A DNA stretch of 37,203 nt from Campylobacterota bacterium. Lineage in GTDB: Bacteria > Campylobacterota > Campylobacteria > Campylobacterales > QNZT01. This document shows, piece by piece, positions 8,699-16,204 of the stretch (positions within the stretch are counted from its first letter, which is position 1; the number at the start of each line of letters is the position of its first letter). The stretch spans positions 1 through 37,203 of the forward strand of contig JAHZKW010000096.1 of NCBI GenBank assembly GCA_022600175.1. Reading direction: 5' to 3'. The notes beneath the pieces were generated by a model. It ran no database searches and was not told the DNA's origin. It worked only from the letters and a program-made list of their open reading frames with translations. A program made the translations under genes and the position numbers.

Positions 8699-9281
8699 GA
8701 TGTGCTTTTCTTTTGGCACGGAGTGTTTCAAGCTCCTCTTCAAAGGCTTTGGCATCACCATAATTAAAAAAATCTTTATAGGTAGAGTGTCTATAAGCAC
8801 TTTTTTTGGCATGTTTAATAGGGCAAAAATAGAGCTCTGTATGTGCTGCCACCTCTAATGCAAATGCCATCAGACCATTAAAATAAGAGCAGTAGAGACA
8901 GTTGATTTTTTCGATGATGTTGAGATAGGCCAAATAGTGACGATCAAAGATAATATAATCACTTCGTTTGACCATTTTGATATGATAGATTCGAAAGATA
9001 CTCTGTTGATAAATAAAAAGCAAAATATCAAAGATGATAGCTGGAATAAGCATCGCATAGATGATAGGGGAGCTGATAAGATGTAAAAATGGAATCTCTT
9101 TAAAATAAGCGATCAAACTCTTCATGCTTTTTTTATGTTCGCAAACTATGTTCTTTTCAAAAGCAATAAGACCATTTTTGAGTTGATAGCCAATTTTTGT
9201 CTCTTGTTTTTCAATCTCTTCTTGAAGGGTTTTTTCTAAGGTTGCCATTTCATCAAGGATTTGTGTGATACGCTTATTCAT
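8691..9281 (-). CDS. Conserved hypothetical protein with two membrane helices and a CxxC motif
   Basis: 196 residues. An N-terminal coiled coil (about 5-30) is followed by hydrophobic segments around 64-92. After these comes a soluble part with INCLYCSYFNG (a CxxC pair) and YFCPIKHAKK (a third Cys with a basic tail), and then an acidic helical C-terminus. The three Cys and one His could form a metal site, but this is inference. I recall similar unnamed proteins in other bacteria with the same Cys motifs but no assigned function. Its stop overlaps the start of the CHAD gene, so the two are translationally coupled. Confidence 0.7.
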   Translation of the reverse strand: MNKRITQILDEMATLEKTLQEEIEKQETKIGYQLKNGLIAFEKNIVCEHKKSMKSLIAYFKEIPFLHLISSPIIYAMLIPAIIFDILLFIYQQSIFRIYHIKMVKRSDYIIFDRHYLAYLNIIEKINCLYCSYFNGLMAFALEVAAHTELYFCPIKHAKKSAYRHSTYKDFFNYGDAKAFEEELETLRAKRKAHHD

Positions 9282-9333
9282 CAGACTGCCTTTAGATGTT
9301 TTTTGTAATTATAACAAGTTTTTCACATGAGTG

Positions 9334-12225
9334 TTAAAAAGAGATTGTGAATTGTGCCCCTTTGTCACTGTTACAAACGTTTAGTTTTCCCTCCATATTA
9401 TCTTCAATAATCCGTTTAGACATATAAAGACCAATACCTGTACCTTTACCTTGCTCTTTAGTCGTATAATAGGGCTCAAAAATACGATCTACACTATCTT
9501 TATCAATTCCACCTGCATTATCACAAATAATGATTTCTCGATCTTTCAATAAAATATTGATTTTGCCATGTTTGATTTTTTGTTCATCAATAGCATCTTT
9601 GGCATTATTGACGAGGTTTAAAATGACTTGTTGAAATTCACTTTTGTATCCAGTAATGATAAAATCATCTCCTGTGATCTCTAAATCAATCTTATAGTTT
9701 TTAAGTTGTGCACTTTGTATCAAGGTGGTATCTTCTATTGACTTTAGTGTTGAAAACTTCTCTTTGACTTTGTCTATACGGTAAAAGTTTCTAAAGTCGT
9801 CAATAGTTTTGCTCATAAACTCAATAGTTTGTCTATTTTCATTGATAAAGAGGTCAATAAATTTTTTATTGATTAACCCCTCAGCAAAATCATCATCAAG
9901 GTTTTGGATATTGATATTTAGGGCATTGAGTGGTTGTCGCCATTGGTGTGCAATAGCACCTATCATCTCACCCATAGCGGCAAGTTTACTCTGTTGTAAG
10001 AGCATTTGATCTTTTTGCCGAATATCTTCAACTTGTTTGGTGACTTTCTCTTCTAAGGTTTTGTTTAGCGCTTCAAGCTCATGTTGGAGTTGTTTGATCG
10101 TTGAGATATCAATCACTGAGGAGACGCGTACCTCTTGTCCATTCCAAACAATATCTTTCCCTCTGACTAAACCAAAAAACTGTGTACCATCTTTTTTAAG
10201 TAGTGTCGCTTCATAGGCATTTTGATCTCTGTTTTGCATATTCCTTTTGATGATTTCACGTGATATTGGTGCAACAAGATGCATAGCATGTTTACCGATA
10301 AACTCCTCTTGTGTATATCCATATATAGAAGCCATTTTTTCGTTTACCTGTAAACAGATAGCATTCTTATCAAATATCATAATCCCTTCTAATGTAGACT
10401 CCATAAGTAACTCAAAACTTTTGATTGAAGATTTGAGCTCTTTGTTGTGACGGATACTAAGCGAGTATTTGTAGAGGACCAATAGAATGATTGCTAAAAT
10501 AAATGGTAACCATTTAAAAAGCTGTTTATAATCAAATCCATTTTCAAAACGGATATGCAACCACTCATTCATAATCTGTTGTGTTACTTTCGCATCAATC
10601 TCTTTGACTGCTTTCTCAAAGATACTAAAAAGTATAGGGTCATCGTTACGAATACCAATACCCAGTTCCCAATGTTCATCAAACTGTCCATTGATTTTAA
10701 GGCTATTGAGGTAGTTTTTTTGTATTTGGTAGTTGAGTGTGGGGAGGGTATCTATGAAGCCATATATTTTATTTTTATTTAAAAGCTCTAAACCCTTTTC
10801 TATATTGGTAACTTCAATCAGTGTAAGTTGAGGGTATCTTTTTTTAAGAATTTCATTATAAGCATAGCCTTTAACCATCGCGATTTTTTTATCCACAATA
10901 CTCTCAAGATTACTCGTATAAATTTTATCCATAGTAGTTGCAAGTACTAAAGGAAAAGAGAAGTAGGGCTTTGTAAAGTTTAAAAATGATTTACGTTCAG
11001 CTGTCTCTACTACAAGGGAAAATATATCACACTCTCTTTGTCTGCCAAGAGCCAAGGACTCTTGCCAAGTCTTTGTCTCTACAACTTCTATAGGGTGTTG
11101 GATAAATGCAGATATATGTTGTATGTAGTCGCTGCTCATACCTGTATACTTACCATTTTCAAGTTTTTCATAAGGCATCCAGTTTGGATCCACACACATT
11201 TTGATTGGTGCTCTATGTTGGAGATATTTTTGTTGTGTATAGTTAAGTTTTCCACTACTCTTATCTAAAGGTTTAAAGATTATTTTTGAAAAGTCTTTTG
11301 TTACATTGGACTCAACCCCTAAGAGTCTATAGATATTGGAGATCTCTCGTAGTCTTAGTGGATCAATTGTACCTAGTTTTACCCCTTTGATATACGCAAG
11401 TTTTTTAAGTACTTCTGCTTCATACAGTAGTGCATCATGCGATTTTTTTTGCGTATTATAATCTGTTTGAATGATCTCTATTGTTTCCTCAATATGTGCA
11501 AAAGCATATTCCCAACCTTTGAGTGATGCATGATAGAAGTTATCTACTAACTTTGGATGTTTATCTGCAAATTTGGTGGAGGTAAAAAGGATATCACTAT
11601 AGAAATCAAATCCATAATCTTTAGGATCAAAAATAGTGGATTCTACCCCTTTTTGTTTGAGTATATAAGGTTCATTGGAGATATAAGAACTCATAAAGTC
11701 TGTTTCTCCCGTGATCAGAGAGTTTGGATCAAAAGTAGTTGGAATGGGAGTAAAACTATCTTCAGGGATCCCTTCTGTTTTGAGCATTGCATTGATGGAT
11801 GCCATATCACATGAATTATCCGAAAGCATTACACGTTTATTTTTAATATCTTTGAGTGTTTTGATATCTTCTCGTTTCTTTGCATGTAAGATATAAGGTG
11901 CTGATTGAAAAATGGCTGCTAATAGTATAATATTGTTTTCTTGTTTTGAAATGAGTGAAGAGTGACCAATTGCAAACTCTGTGCGACCACTATTGATATC
12001 GTTATGTATATTGATCTTATTGTTATATTCAACAATATCTACCTCTATATCCACATCATTATAAAAGCCTTTCTCTTTAGCCATATAATACCCTGCAAAT
12101 TGAAATTGATGCTTCCATTGAAGTTGTAATTTGAGCGGAGTTAATGTTTGATGTGCGTGGAGTGAAGTTAATATGGAGAATAGGATCAAAAAGAGTGCAT
12201 ATTGAAGTAAAAGGGTACTACGCAT
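9334..12225 (-). CDS. Hybrid sensor histidine kinase with NMT1-like and SBP3-like periplasmic domains
   Basis: 963 residues. Order: signal peptide or anchor (1-24); an NMT1/THI5-like binding domain (about 30-260, with WKHQFQFAGYYMAKEKGFY); a family-3 solute-binding domain (about 338-558, starting IKMCVDPNWMPYE); a transmembrane helix (570-588); a PAS domain (about 602-712); a coiled coil; the HisKA H-box with phospho-acceptor His760 (GAIAHQWRQPL); and the ATPase N-box NLVNNAKDAID, G1 DNAGG and G2 GKGTGIGL. It should sense periplasmic ligands and autophosphorylate. It has no receiver domain and there is no response regulator in the window, so the partner is encoded elsewhere. The ligands are unknown. 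Confidence 0.92.
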   Translation of the reverse strand: MRSTLLLQYALFLILFSILTSLHAHQTLTPLKLQLQWKHQFQFAGYYMAKEKGFYNDVDIEVDIVEYNNKINIHNDINSGRTEFAIGHSSLISKQENNIILLAAIFQSAPYILHAKKREDIKTLKDIKNKRVMLSDNSCDMASINAMLKTEGIPEDSFTPIPTTFDPNSLITGETDFMSSYISNEPYILKQKGVESTIFDPKDYGFDFYSDILFTSTKFADKHPKLVDNFYHASLKGWEYAFAHIEETIEIIQTDYNTQKKSHDALLYEAEVLKKLAYIKGVKLGTIDPLRLREISNIYRLLGVESNVTKDFSKIIFKPLDKSSGKLNYTQQKYLQHRAPIKMCVDPNWMPYEKLENGKYTGMSSDYIQHISAFIQHPIEVVETKTWQESLALGRQRECDIFSLVVETAERKSFLNFTKPYFSFPLVLATTMDKIYTSNLESIVDKKIAMVKGYAYNEILKKRYPQLTLIEVTNIEKGLELLNKNKIYGFIDTLPTLNYQIQKNYLNSLKINGQFDEHWELGIGIRNDDPILFSIFEKAVKEIDAKVTQQIMNEWLHIRFENGFDYKQLFKWLPFILAIILLVLYKYSLSIRHNKELKSSIKSFELLMESTLEGIMIFDKNAICLQVNEKMASIYGYTQEEFIGKHAMHLVAPISREIIKRNMQNRDQNAYEATLLKKDGTQFFGLVRGKDIVWNGQEVRVSSVIDISTIKQLQHELEALNKTLEEKVTKQVEDIRQKDQMLLQQSKLAAMGEMIGAIAHQWRQPLNALNINIQNLDDDFAEGLINKKFIDLFINENRQTIEFMSKTIDDFRNFYRIDKVKEKFSTLKSIEDTTLIQSAQLKNYKIDLEITGDDFIITGYKSEFQQVILNLVNNAKDAIDEQKIKHGKINILLKDREIIICDNAGGIDKDSVDRIFEPYYTTKEQGKGTGIGLYMSKRIIEDNMEGKLNVCNSDKGAQFTISF

Positions 12226-12304
12226 TTTTAATTAATCCTTATAGCATGTAATCTATTTTTTATAATATCGGATAAATTAAATAGTTTTAAAGTGTTTGCA
12301 TGAA

Positions 12305-12773
12305 AACGGTACAGCGATAAGCCGGGTTCTGTCGTTGGATAATTATTTATCTAAGTGTTATTTTACAATAACCTTTGAGCGAAGCGCAAAATTATGAGAC
12401 TTATACCATACGCTTCTTGCTGCAGATTGGGTTTACATAGCTACTAAGATTACTCAAAGTACTGGTAGGCTCTTACTCTACCGTTTCACCCTTACCATCT
12501 TTATGTCTCTTCTCCACTAAACAAAGTTAGGTGGAGGTTCCTCTCATTAAAGCTTCGATTTTGTCGAGAAGAGATGGCAAAGAAATCTTCTCATTTTTAG
12601 TAGTATAAAAATAATCACGAAACTTTGGCAAAAGGAGTTTAAAACATAATTATGGCGGTATACTTTCTGTTGCACTGTCCCTCAGGTTGCCCTGGCCATC
12701 CGTTAGATGGAATCTTGTCTCATTGCAGCCCGGACTTTCCTCTAGTTTTCTAGCAATTATCTGCTGTACCATT
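12305..12773 (-). ncRNA. rnpB: RNase P RNA (class A)
   Basis: Read on the minus strand, the 5' part contains GAGGAAAGTCCGGGCT (P4 region). CAGAAA-GTATACCGCC and GGTAAGGGTGAAA follow in the middle, then GTAAACCC, and the 3' end has ACAGAACCCGGCTTA, the universal 3' signature. The terminal helix P1 closes exactly: GGTACAGC at 12763-12770 pairs with GCTGTACC, given by 12308-12315 on the plus strand. The total is about 469 nt, long for this RNA (often 330-400 nt); the excess lies between the ACCGCC and GGTAAGGG segments. It processes the 5' ends of tRNA precursors. Ends are set by P1 pairing and may be off by a few bases. Confidence 0.95.
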
Positions 12774-12776
12774 GAA

Positions 12777-12805
12777 AGTATAACATAAAAGCTTGAGAGT
12801 CACAA
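12777..12805 (-). promoter_or_regulatory. Sigma-70 promoter of rnpB
   Basis: On the minus strand TTGTGA (12800-12805) is separated by exactly 17 bp from TATACT (12777-12782). The -10 lies about six bases from the first base of the RNase P P1 helix, as expected for its transcription start. Confidence 0.8.
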
Positions 12806-12903
12806 AGCGTAACAAGGTAAAAAATATTTTTATTATTATATTAAAGTTTTATACTAAATCTTTTTTTTGATGTTACAATAAATAAAAATCTAAGGAATTT
12901 GTT

Positions 12904-13287
12904 ATGAAAAAAATCGCTTTATTATCCTTTGTTGCTCTTATGAGTACAACTTCTCTATTTGGATTTGATCATCTAAAAAGTGTCAAAGAGTTTGAAGAGA
13001 GTACCAAAAAAGGGAACTATATCGTTGATTTTTATGCTTCTTGGTGTAACCCTTGTAAAGAGATGGAGCAAAATCTAAAGAAACTGAGTGGAGAAAAAAA
13101 AGATATAAAAATCTATAAAGTAAATATTGAAGAGAGTGTGGAATTGGTCAATACTTATGGAACACCGCAAGTCCCAGCACTACTTTATATTAAAGATGGT
13201 GAAATTTTACAAGGTTATGTGGGCTTAAAACAGATGGAAGAGCTAAAAAGAGACATGAAAAAGTATTTTCAAAAAACAAAAAGTTAA
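12904..13287 (+). CDS. Exported thioredoxin-like protein
   Basis: 127 residues with a signal peptide (1-20, MKK start, cleavage after LFG). The thioredoxin fold follows, with active site WCNPC (Cys48, Cys51) and the cis-proline loop TPQVPALLY. It is probably a periplasmic thiol-disulfide enzyme. The CNPC dipeptide and the short fold resemble reductants of the thioredoxin/DsbD-domain type more than DsbA, which would carry a helical insertion. AAGGAA precedes the ATG. Downstream, in the same direction but with their own promoters, lie two exported cysteine-rich proteins, which are possible substrates (inference). Confidence 0.85.
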   Translation: MKKIALLSFVALMSTTSLFGFDHLKSVKEFEESTKKGNYIVDFYASWCNPCKEMEQNLKKLSGEKKDIKIYKVNIEESVELVNTYGTPQVPALLYIKDGEILQGYVGLKQMEELKRDMKKYFQKTKS

Positions 13288-13297
13288 ACAATAAGAG

Positions 13298-13320
13298 TAG
13301 TACTTTTTTATAAAGTACTA
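13298..13320 (+). terminator. Stem-loop after the thioredoxin gene
   Basis: TAGTACTTT and AAAGTACTA form a 9-bp perfect stem around a 5-nt loop, 10 bp after the thioredoxin stop. No U-run follows, so it is a weak terminator or a 3'-end protecting hairpin. Confidence 0.4.
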
Positions 13321-13399
13321 TCTCTAAAACCTTCTCAATTATGTAATATCTTATTATATTATATCTCTAAAATCAAATATTTAATCAAAATTAACTTAA

Positions 13400-13429
13400 T
13401 TGACTTCAATGAAACAATCATACTATACT
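13400..13429 (+). promoter_or_regulatory. Sigma-70 promoter of the first Cys-rich gene
   Basis: TTGACT (13400-13405) and TATACT (13424-13429) are spaced 18 bp apart, 41 bp before the ATG at 13471. The block CTTAATTGACTT recurs at the same place before the second paralogue, so the promoter was duplicated with the gene. A strong AGGAGGAG ribosome site follows. Confidence 0.7.
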
Positions 13430-13470
13430 GCTATGGTAAAAGAAAATTATCTATTTGAGGAGGAGTTTAG

Positions 13471-13848
13471 ATGAAAAAGATTATAGCAGCTATTGCCGTT
13501 TTAGGATTAGGGGTATCATTACAAGCAGGTTCGGTCTCTTGTGATTTTCCAGTTATCAAGTGTGAACCAGTATGGAAAACAGTGATCAAAAAAGTTCCTA
13601 AAAAAGAGTGTTGGGATGAAGAACAGAAGAGTGCTATTGACTTTAAAGATAGTGGATCTGATATTTGTAAGAGCGAAGGTATCGTAGTGGCAAAGAAATG
13701 TACAGTTACTAAATGTAGAACAGTATATGAGAGTCATGAAGAGAAAGTACTTGTAGGGTATAAAAATACCGCTAAATGCGGTTGTACAACCTTTAGTAAA
13801 ATCAGTAATAGAAAATTAAAGTTTATTACAACAACGATTAATTTCTAG
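13471..13848 (+). CDS. Exported cysteine-rich protein, copy 1 of a tandem pair
   Basis: 125 residues. The signal peptide is residues 1-19 or so (LQA/G). The mature part carries eight cysteines (24, 31, 47, 66, 77, 82, 103, 105), many Lys and no hydrophobic segment. 'PKKECWDE' at 43-50 and the later 'VYESHEEKVLVGYK' resemble the flanks of glycine-zipper outer-membrane proteins of the Rickettsia 17-kDa type. The glycine zipper itself is absent and replaced by a Cys-containing stretch. The paralogue at 14101 is 96/125 identical by my count. Function unknown; a disulfide-stabilised periplasmic or surface protein is likely. It has its own promoter and a near-perfect ribosome site, so high expression is expected. 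Confidence 0.8.
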   Translation: MKKIIAAIAVLGLGVSLQAGSVSCDFPVIKCEPVWKTVIKKVPKKECWDEEQKSAIDFKDSGSDICKSEGIVVAKKCTVTKCRTVYESHEEKVLVGYKNTAKCGCTTFSKISNRKLKFITTTINF

Positions 13849-13858
13849 TACTGTTACA

Positions 13859-13903
13859 TTTTGTAGAAAAAGACACTTAGTATAGAGGTTATTTTCTACA
13901 AAA
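13859..13903 (+). terminator. Long stem-loop after Cys-rich copy 1
   Basis: TTTTGTAGAAAA (13859-13870) and TTTTCTACAAAA (13892-13903) form a 12-bp perfect stem with a 21-nt loop, 10 bp after the stop codon. No U-tract follows on the plus strand. The region from here to 14030 is AT-rich, with no other gene visible. Confidence 0.45.
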
Positions 13904-14034
13904 GTAAAAAAAATTTACCAAAATGATAAAAAAATTACCTTTTTCTTTAAGCTTAAAATTGGAAAATTTTTAATTTCTTAAATATGCTTTAATTACTCTA
14001 TAAACAGTACAACTATATCAAAAAATCTTCTTAA

Positions 14035-14063
14035 TTGACTTACTACTTTGATTCGCTTATACT
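14035..14063 (+). promoter_or_regulatory. Sigma-70 promoter of the second Cys-rich gene
   Basis: TTGACT (14035-14040), a 17-bp spacer and TATACT (14058-14063). The sequence TTAATTGACTT around the -35 is shared with the promoter of the first paralogue, while the spacer differs. Confidence 0.75.
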
Positions 14064-14100
14064 GAAAACGTAAAATAAATATTACCATTAAGGAGTTTCA

Positions 14101-14478
14101 ATGAAAAAATCTATAGCAGCATTAGTAGCACTAGGTTTAGCGGTTAGTTTACAAGCAGGTGAAGTAAAGTGTGATTTCCCAGTATATAAGTCAGAGCCAA
14201 TCTGGAAAACTGTGATCAAAAAGATCCCTAAAAAACAATGTTGGGATGAAGAGCAAAAAAGTCCAGTAGACTTTAAAGCAAGTGGATCTGATATCTGTAA
14301 AACTGAAGGTATTGTAGTAGCAAAAAAATGTACAGTGACTAAATGTAGAACAGTATATGAGAGTTATGAAGAGAAAGTACTTGTTGGTTATAAAAACTAT
14401 GCAAAATGTGGTTGTGCAGTAATGACAAAAATCAGTAACTGTAAACTTGATAAAATTTCTGCAACAGTAAATTACTAA
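14101..14478 (+). CDS. Exported cysteine-rich protein, copy 2 of a tandem pair
   Basis: 125 residues, the same length as copy 1 and collinear without gaps. The signal peptide ends near residue 19. It also has eight mature cysteines (24, 47, 66, 77, 82, 103, 105, 114). Seven are shared with copy 1, but Cys31 is Ser here and Arg114 of copy 1 is Cys here. The central part (residues 61-100) is nearly identical between copies, and the ends have diverged. AAGGAG precedes the ATG. Function unknown; the even cysteine count suggests disulfides in the mature protein. Confidence 0.8.
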   Translation: MKKSIAALVALGLAVSLQAGEVKCDFPVYKSEPIWKTVIKKIPKKQCWDEEQKSPVDFKASGSDICKTEGIVVAKKCTVTKCRTVYESYEEKVLVGYKNYAKCGCAVMTKISNCKLDKISATVNY

Positions 14479-14490
14479 TCTAGTCTACAC

Positions 14491-14530
14491 ACTAACGATG
14501 AGCCCTTTTGAGTAGGACTCATACGTTAGT
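14491..14530. terminator. Terminator hairpin between convergent genes
   Basis: ACTAACG-ATGAG pairs with CTCAT-A-CGTTAGT (one bulged A) around a loop of about 14 nt. It lies between the Cys-rich gene (plus) and the 66-residue protein gene (minus), so it could serve both directions. Confidence 0.5.
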
Positions 14531-14536
14531 ATATCT

Positions 14537-14737
14537 CTAAGTCTCTTTTTTAAACTGTTGTAACCAGTTAGAATTCTCTTCAATGACATTACTCTGTTTT
14601 CTAAGCAATTGAACTTCAATGCTCTCTAACTCTTCAAGCGTGAGATACTCTAGCACATAAGGTGCAATCTCCATCTCTCCATCATAGACTTTGAGTAGTG
14701 CTTCGATCTCTTTTAATTTTTCAGCCTTTTCATCCAT
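14537..14737 (-). CDS. 66-residue helical protein at the end of the metY operon
   Basis: 66 residues, acidic, predicted helical, no Cys and no signal peptide. It starts at the ATG at 14737, which overlaps the stop of the E1-like gene by 8 bp. The open frame extends further upstream, but only through the E1 coding sequence. The tail (WLQQFKKET) lacks a Gly-Gly end, so it is not a ubiquitin-like sulfur carrier. I do not recognise the family. Translational coupling suggests it works with, or is dosed with, the E1 protein. Confidence 0.6.
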   Translation of the reverse strand: MDEKAEKLKEIEALLKVYDGEMEIAPYVLEYLTLEELESIEVQLLRKQSNVIEENSNWLQQFKKET

Positions 14738-15407
14738 GTTGCGCCTTTGGCATAGCAAACTTTTGTGTGATAAGCTCTCCCTCATCATTGAAGTAGAGAT
14801 AGTAGAGCAGATCTTTTTTGATCTCAAGTCCCACAAGATAACGTAGTGCAAGATTCGCTTGTAGTGAAGCAATATGCATCACTATTGGACCAGCAATCCC
14901 CTCAGGTGTTTTATCACTGATTTTAAATGCACCAAAATCACTCTTATCAAAAAAACAGACTTGACCGTTAAAGGCTTCTACAGAGCCATAAAGCCATGGT
15001 GTAGAAGAAGCTTTTGCATAGGCATCAATTTTTGCACGGGTAGGGAGATTGTCCGTAGCATCAATGATAAGATCTACGTTAATATTTTCTTTAGTAAAAT
15101 TCTCAAAATCAACTGTTTTTGCAATAGCTTTGACATGTGGACACCTCTCTTCTATCAGTTTGGCTAACACTTCGCTCTTATATTGACCTTGATCAGCTGT
15201 TTTAAATGCAATTTGCCTATGGATGTTATGGATCTCGATCTTATCAAAATCAATACAATAAATGGTTCCGATACCTGAGCTACCAAGTGCAATACCTAAT
15301 GAGCTCCCCAGTCCACCAGAACCAATAATAGCTACTTTTTTTGATTGCAGTGAAGTCTGTTTTGTTTCACCCCAGAGTTGAATTTGCCGATGAAAATAAT
15401 CTGTCAT
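14730..15407 (-). CDS. ThiF/MoeB/HesA-family E1-like adenylating enzyme
   Basis: 225 residues. The Rossmann ATP site GSGGLGSS is at about 30-37, the acidic strand end YCIDFD follows, the N-x-x-RQ arginine region reads IHNIHRQIAF, and the DATDN motif is at about 117-121. These are the parts needed to adenylate the C-terminus of a small ubiquitin-like carrier protein. The two zinc CxxC pairs and the C-terminal catalytic-Cys region of MoeB or ThiF are absent, and the protein is 20-25 residues shorter than MoeB. Its ATG overlaps the previous stop by 4 bp (15404-15407). Its place behind metX and metY suggests a link to sulfur incorporation; this is inference. Confidence 0.82.
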   Translation of the reverse strand: MTDYFHRQIQLWGETKQTSLQSKKVAIIGSGGLGSSLGIALGSSGIGTIYCIDFDKIEIHNIHRQIAFKTADQGQYKSEVLAKLIEERCPHVKAIAKTVDFENFTKENINVDLIIDATDNLPTRAKIDAYAKASSTPWLYGSVEAFNGQVCFFDKSDFGAFKISDKTPEGIAGPIVMHIASLQANLALRYLVGLEIKKDLLYYLYFNDEGELITQKFAMPKAQHG

Positions 15408-16204
15408 AGTAAACCTCTATCATGTAGTTGACTGTGAAAACCCCAACTTTTTTTGGCTTCATTGATATCTTTTTTATGAAGATCAATCACCATAAAGTCC
15501 TCTTTTTCGCCTAGTGTATTTTCTATTTGCCCGTCAGGATTTACTAGGTATGTATTACCATAGAACTTCCATAGGCTTCCTTCATTATCATCATATTTCC
15601 CCACACGATTTACACGCATGATATAGATATTGTTTAAAAATGCACGTGTTTTAAGGACTTCGTTCCATCTTTGATTTGATCCAAATGTAGAGACAGAGGG
15701 TAATAAAACAATATCAACATTCGCACTCCCAAAGGCTTGCCAAATAGGGTCAAAATGCATCTCAAAACCATTGATAGCACCAATCATACACCCCTTATGT
15801 TCAAAAATCATAGGTTTCATAACATGATGGGCTTCATTGTCAAAGTAGCGTGCTTCATCCCAGTGTTCAAAGTCGATCAAAAACTCTTGTTTGACAAATT
15901 CACTACCCTCTTTAGAAAATTTCCCTAAATATTTAAAACTTTTATCCTCTTCAACCAGTATAATAGGAGCAACAATAATCAGATTATAAGTACAGGCAAA
16001 TTGCTCAAGTGCTTCAATCTTATGTTTTGATTGTTCTTTAATCATCGCTTTGGGCATACTCACGAGCTCTTTAAAGAAACTATTGAGTACATACTCACCA
16101 AGAACCGCAATCTCTACCCCTTGTTCATGACATTGTTTAAAGTAGTCATCGAGTTTAGAATTACTCAAAGGTAGGGTTGAGAGTTGCAATGCCGCAATCT
16201 TCAT
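15404..16204 (-). CDS. Carbon-nitrogen hydrolase family protein, catalytic Cys replaced
   Basis: 266 residues with the nitrilase-superfamily layout. Glu37 sits in VLGEYVL and Lys105 in FVKQEFL, with Glu117 in WDEARYF. At the position of the nucleophile, where the family has 'IGxxxCxxxxFPE', the sequence reads IGAINGFEMHFDP, so asparagine 145 replaces the cysteine. The fold seems intact (conserved LLPSVS and KTRAFLNN segments follow), but amidase chemistry should be lost. It is probably a pseudoenzyme with a binding or regulatory role, or a diverged activity. It overlaps xseB upstream and the E1 gene downstream by 4 bp each. Confidence 0.8.
   Translation of the reverse strand: MKIAALQLSTLPLSNSKLDDYFKQCHEQGVEIAVLGEYVLNSFFKELVSMPKAMIKEQSKHKIEALEQFACTYNLIIVAPIILVEEDKSFKYLGKFSKEGSEFVKQEFLIDFEHWDEARYFDNEAHHVMKPMIFEHKGCMIGAINGFEMHFDPIWQAFGSANVDIVLLPSVSTFGSNQRWNEVLKTRAFLNNIYIMRVNRVGKYDDNEGSLWKFYGNTYLVNPDGQIENTLGEKEDFMVIDLHKKDINEAKKSWGFHSQLHDRGLL

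Noticed and set aside
12226-12903. A gene-free stretch that might hide a mobile element or CRISPR array
   Set aside because: It is filled by the RNase P RNA and its promoter. There are no regular repeats or terminal inverted repeats.
13910-14030. A possible small RNA between the two Cys-rich genes
   Set aside because: Only AT-rich sequence with short A and T runs. There is no promoter pair with a following terminator apart from those of the flanking genes.
14537-14737. The 66-residue protein as the missing ubiquitin-like sulfur carrier for the E1
   Set aside because: It is helical and ends in FKKET. A carrier would be a beta-grasp protein ending in Gly-Gly.
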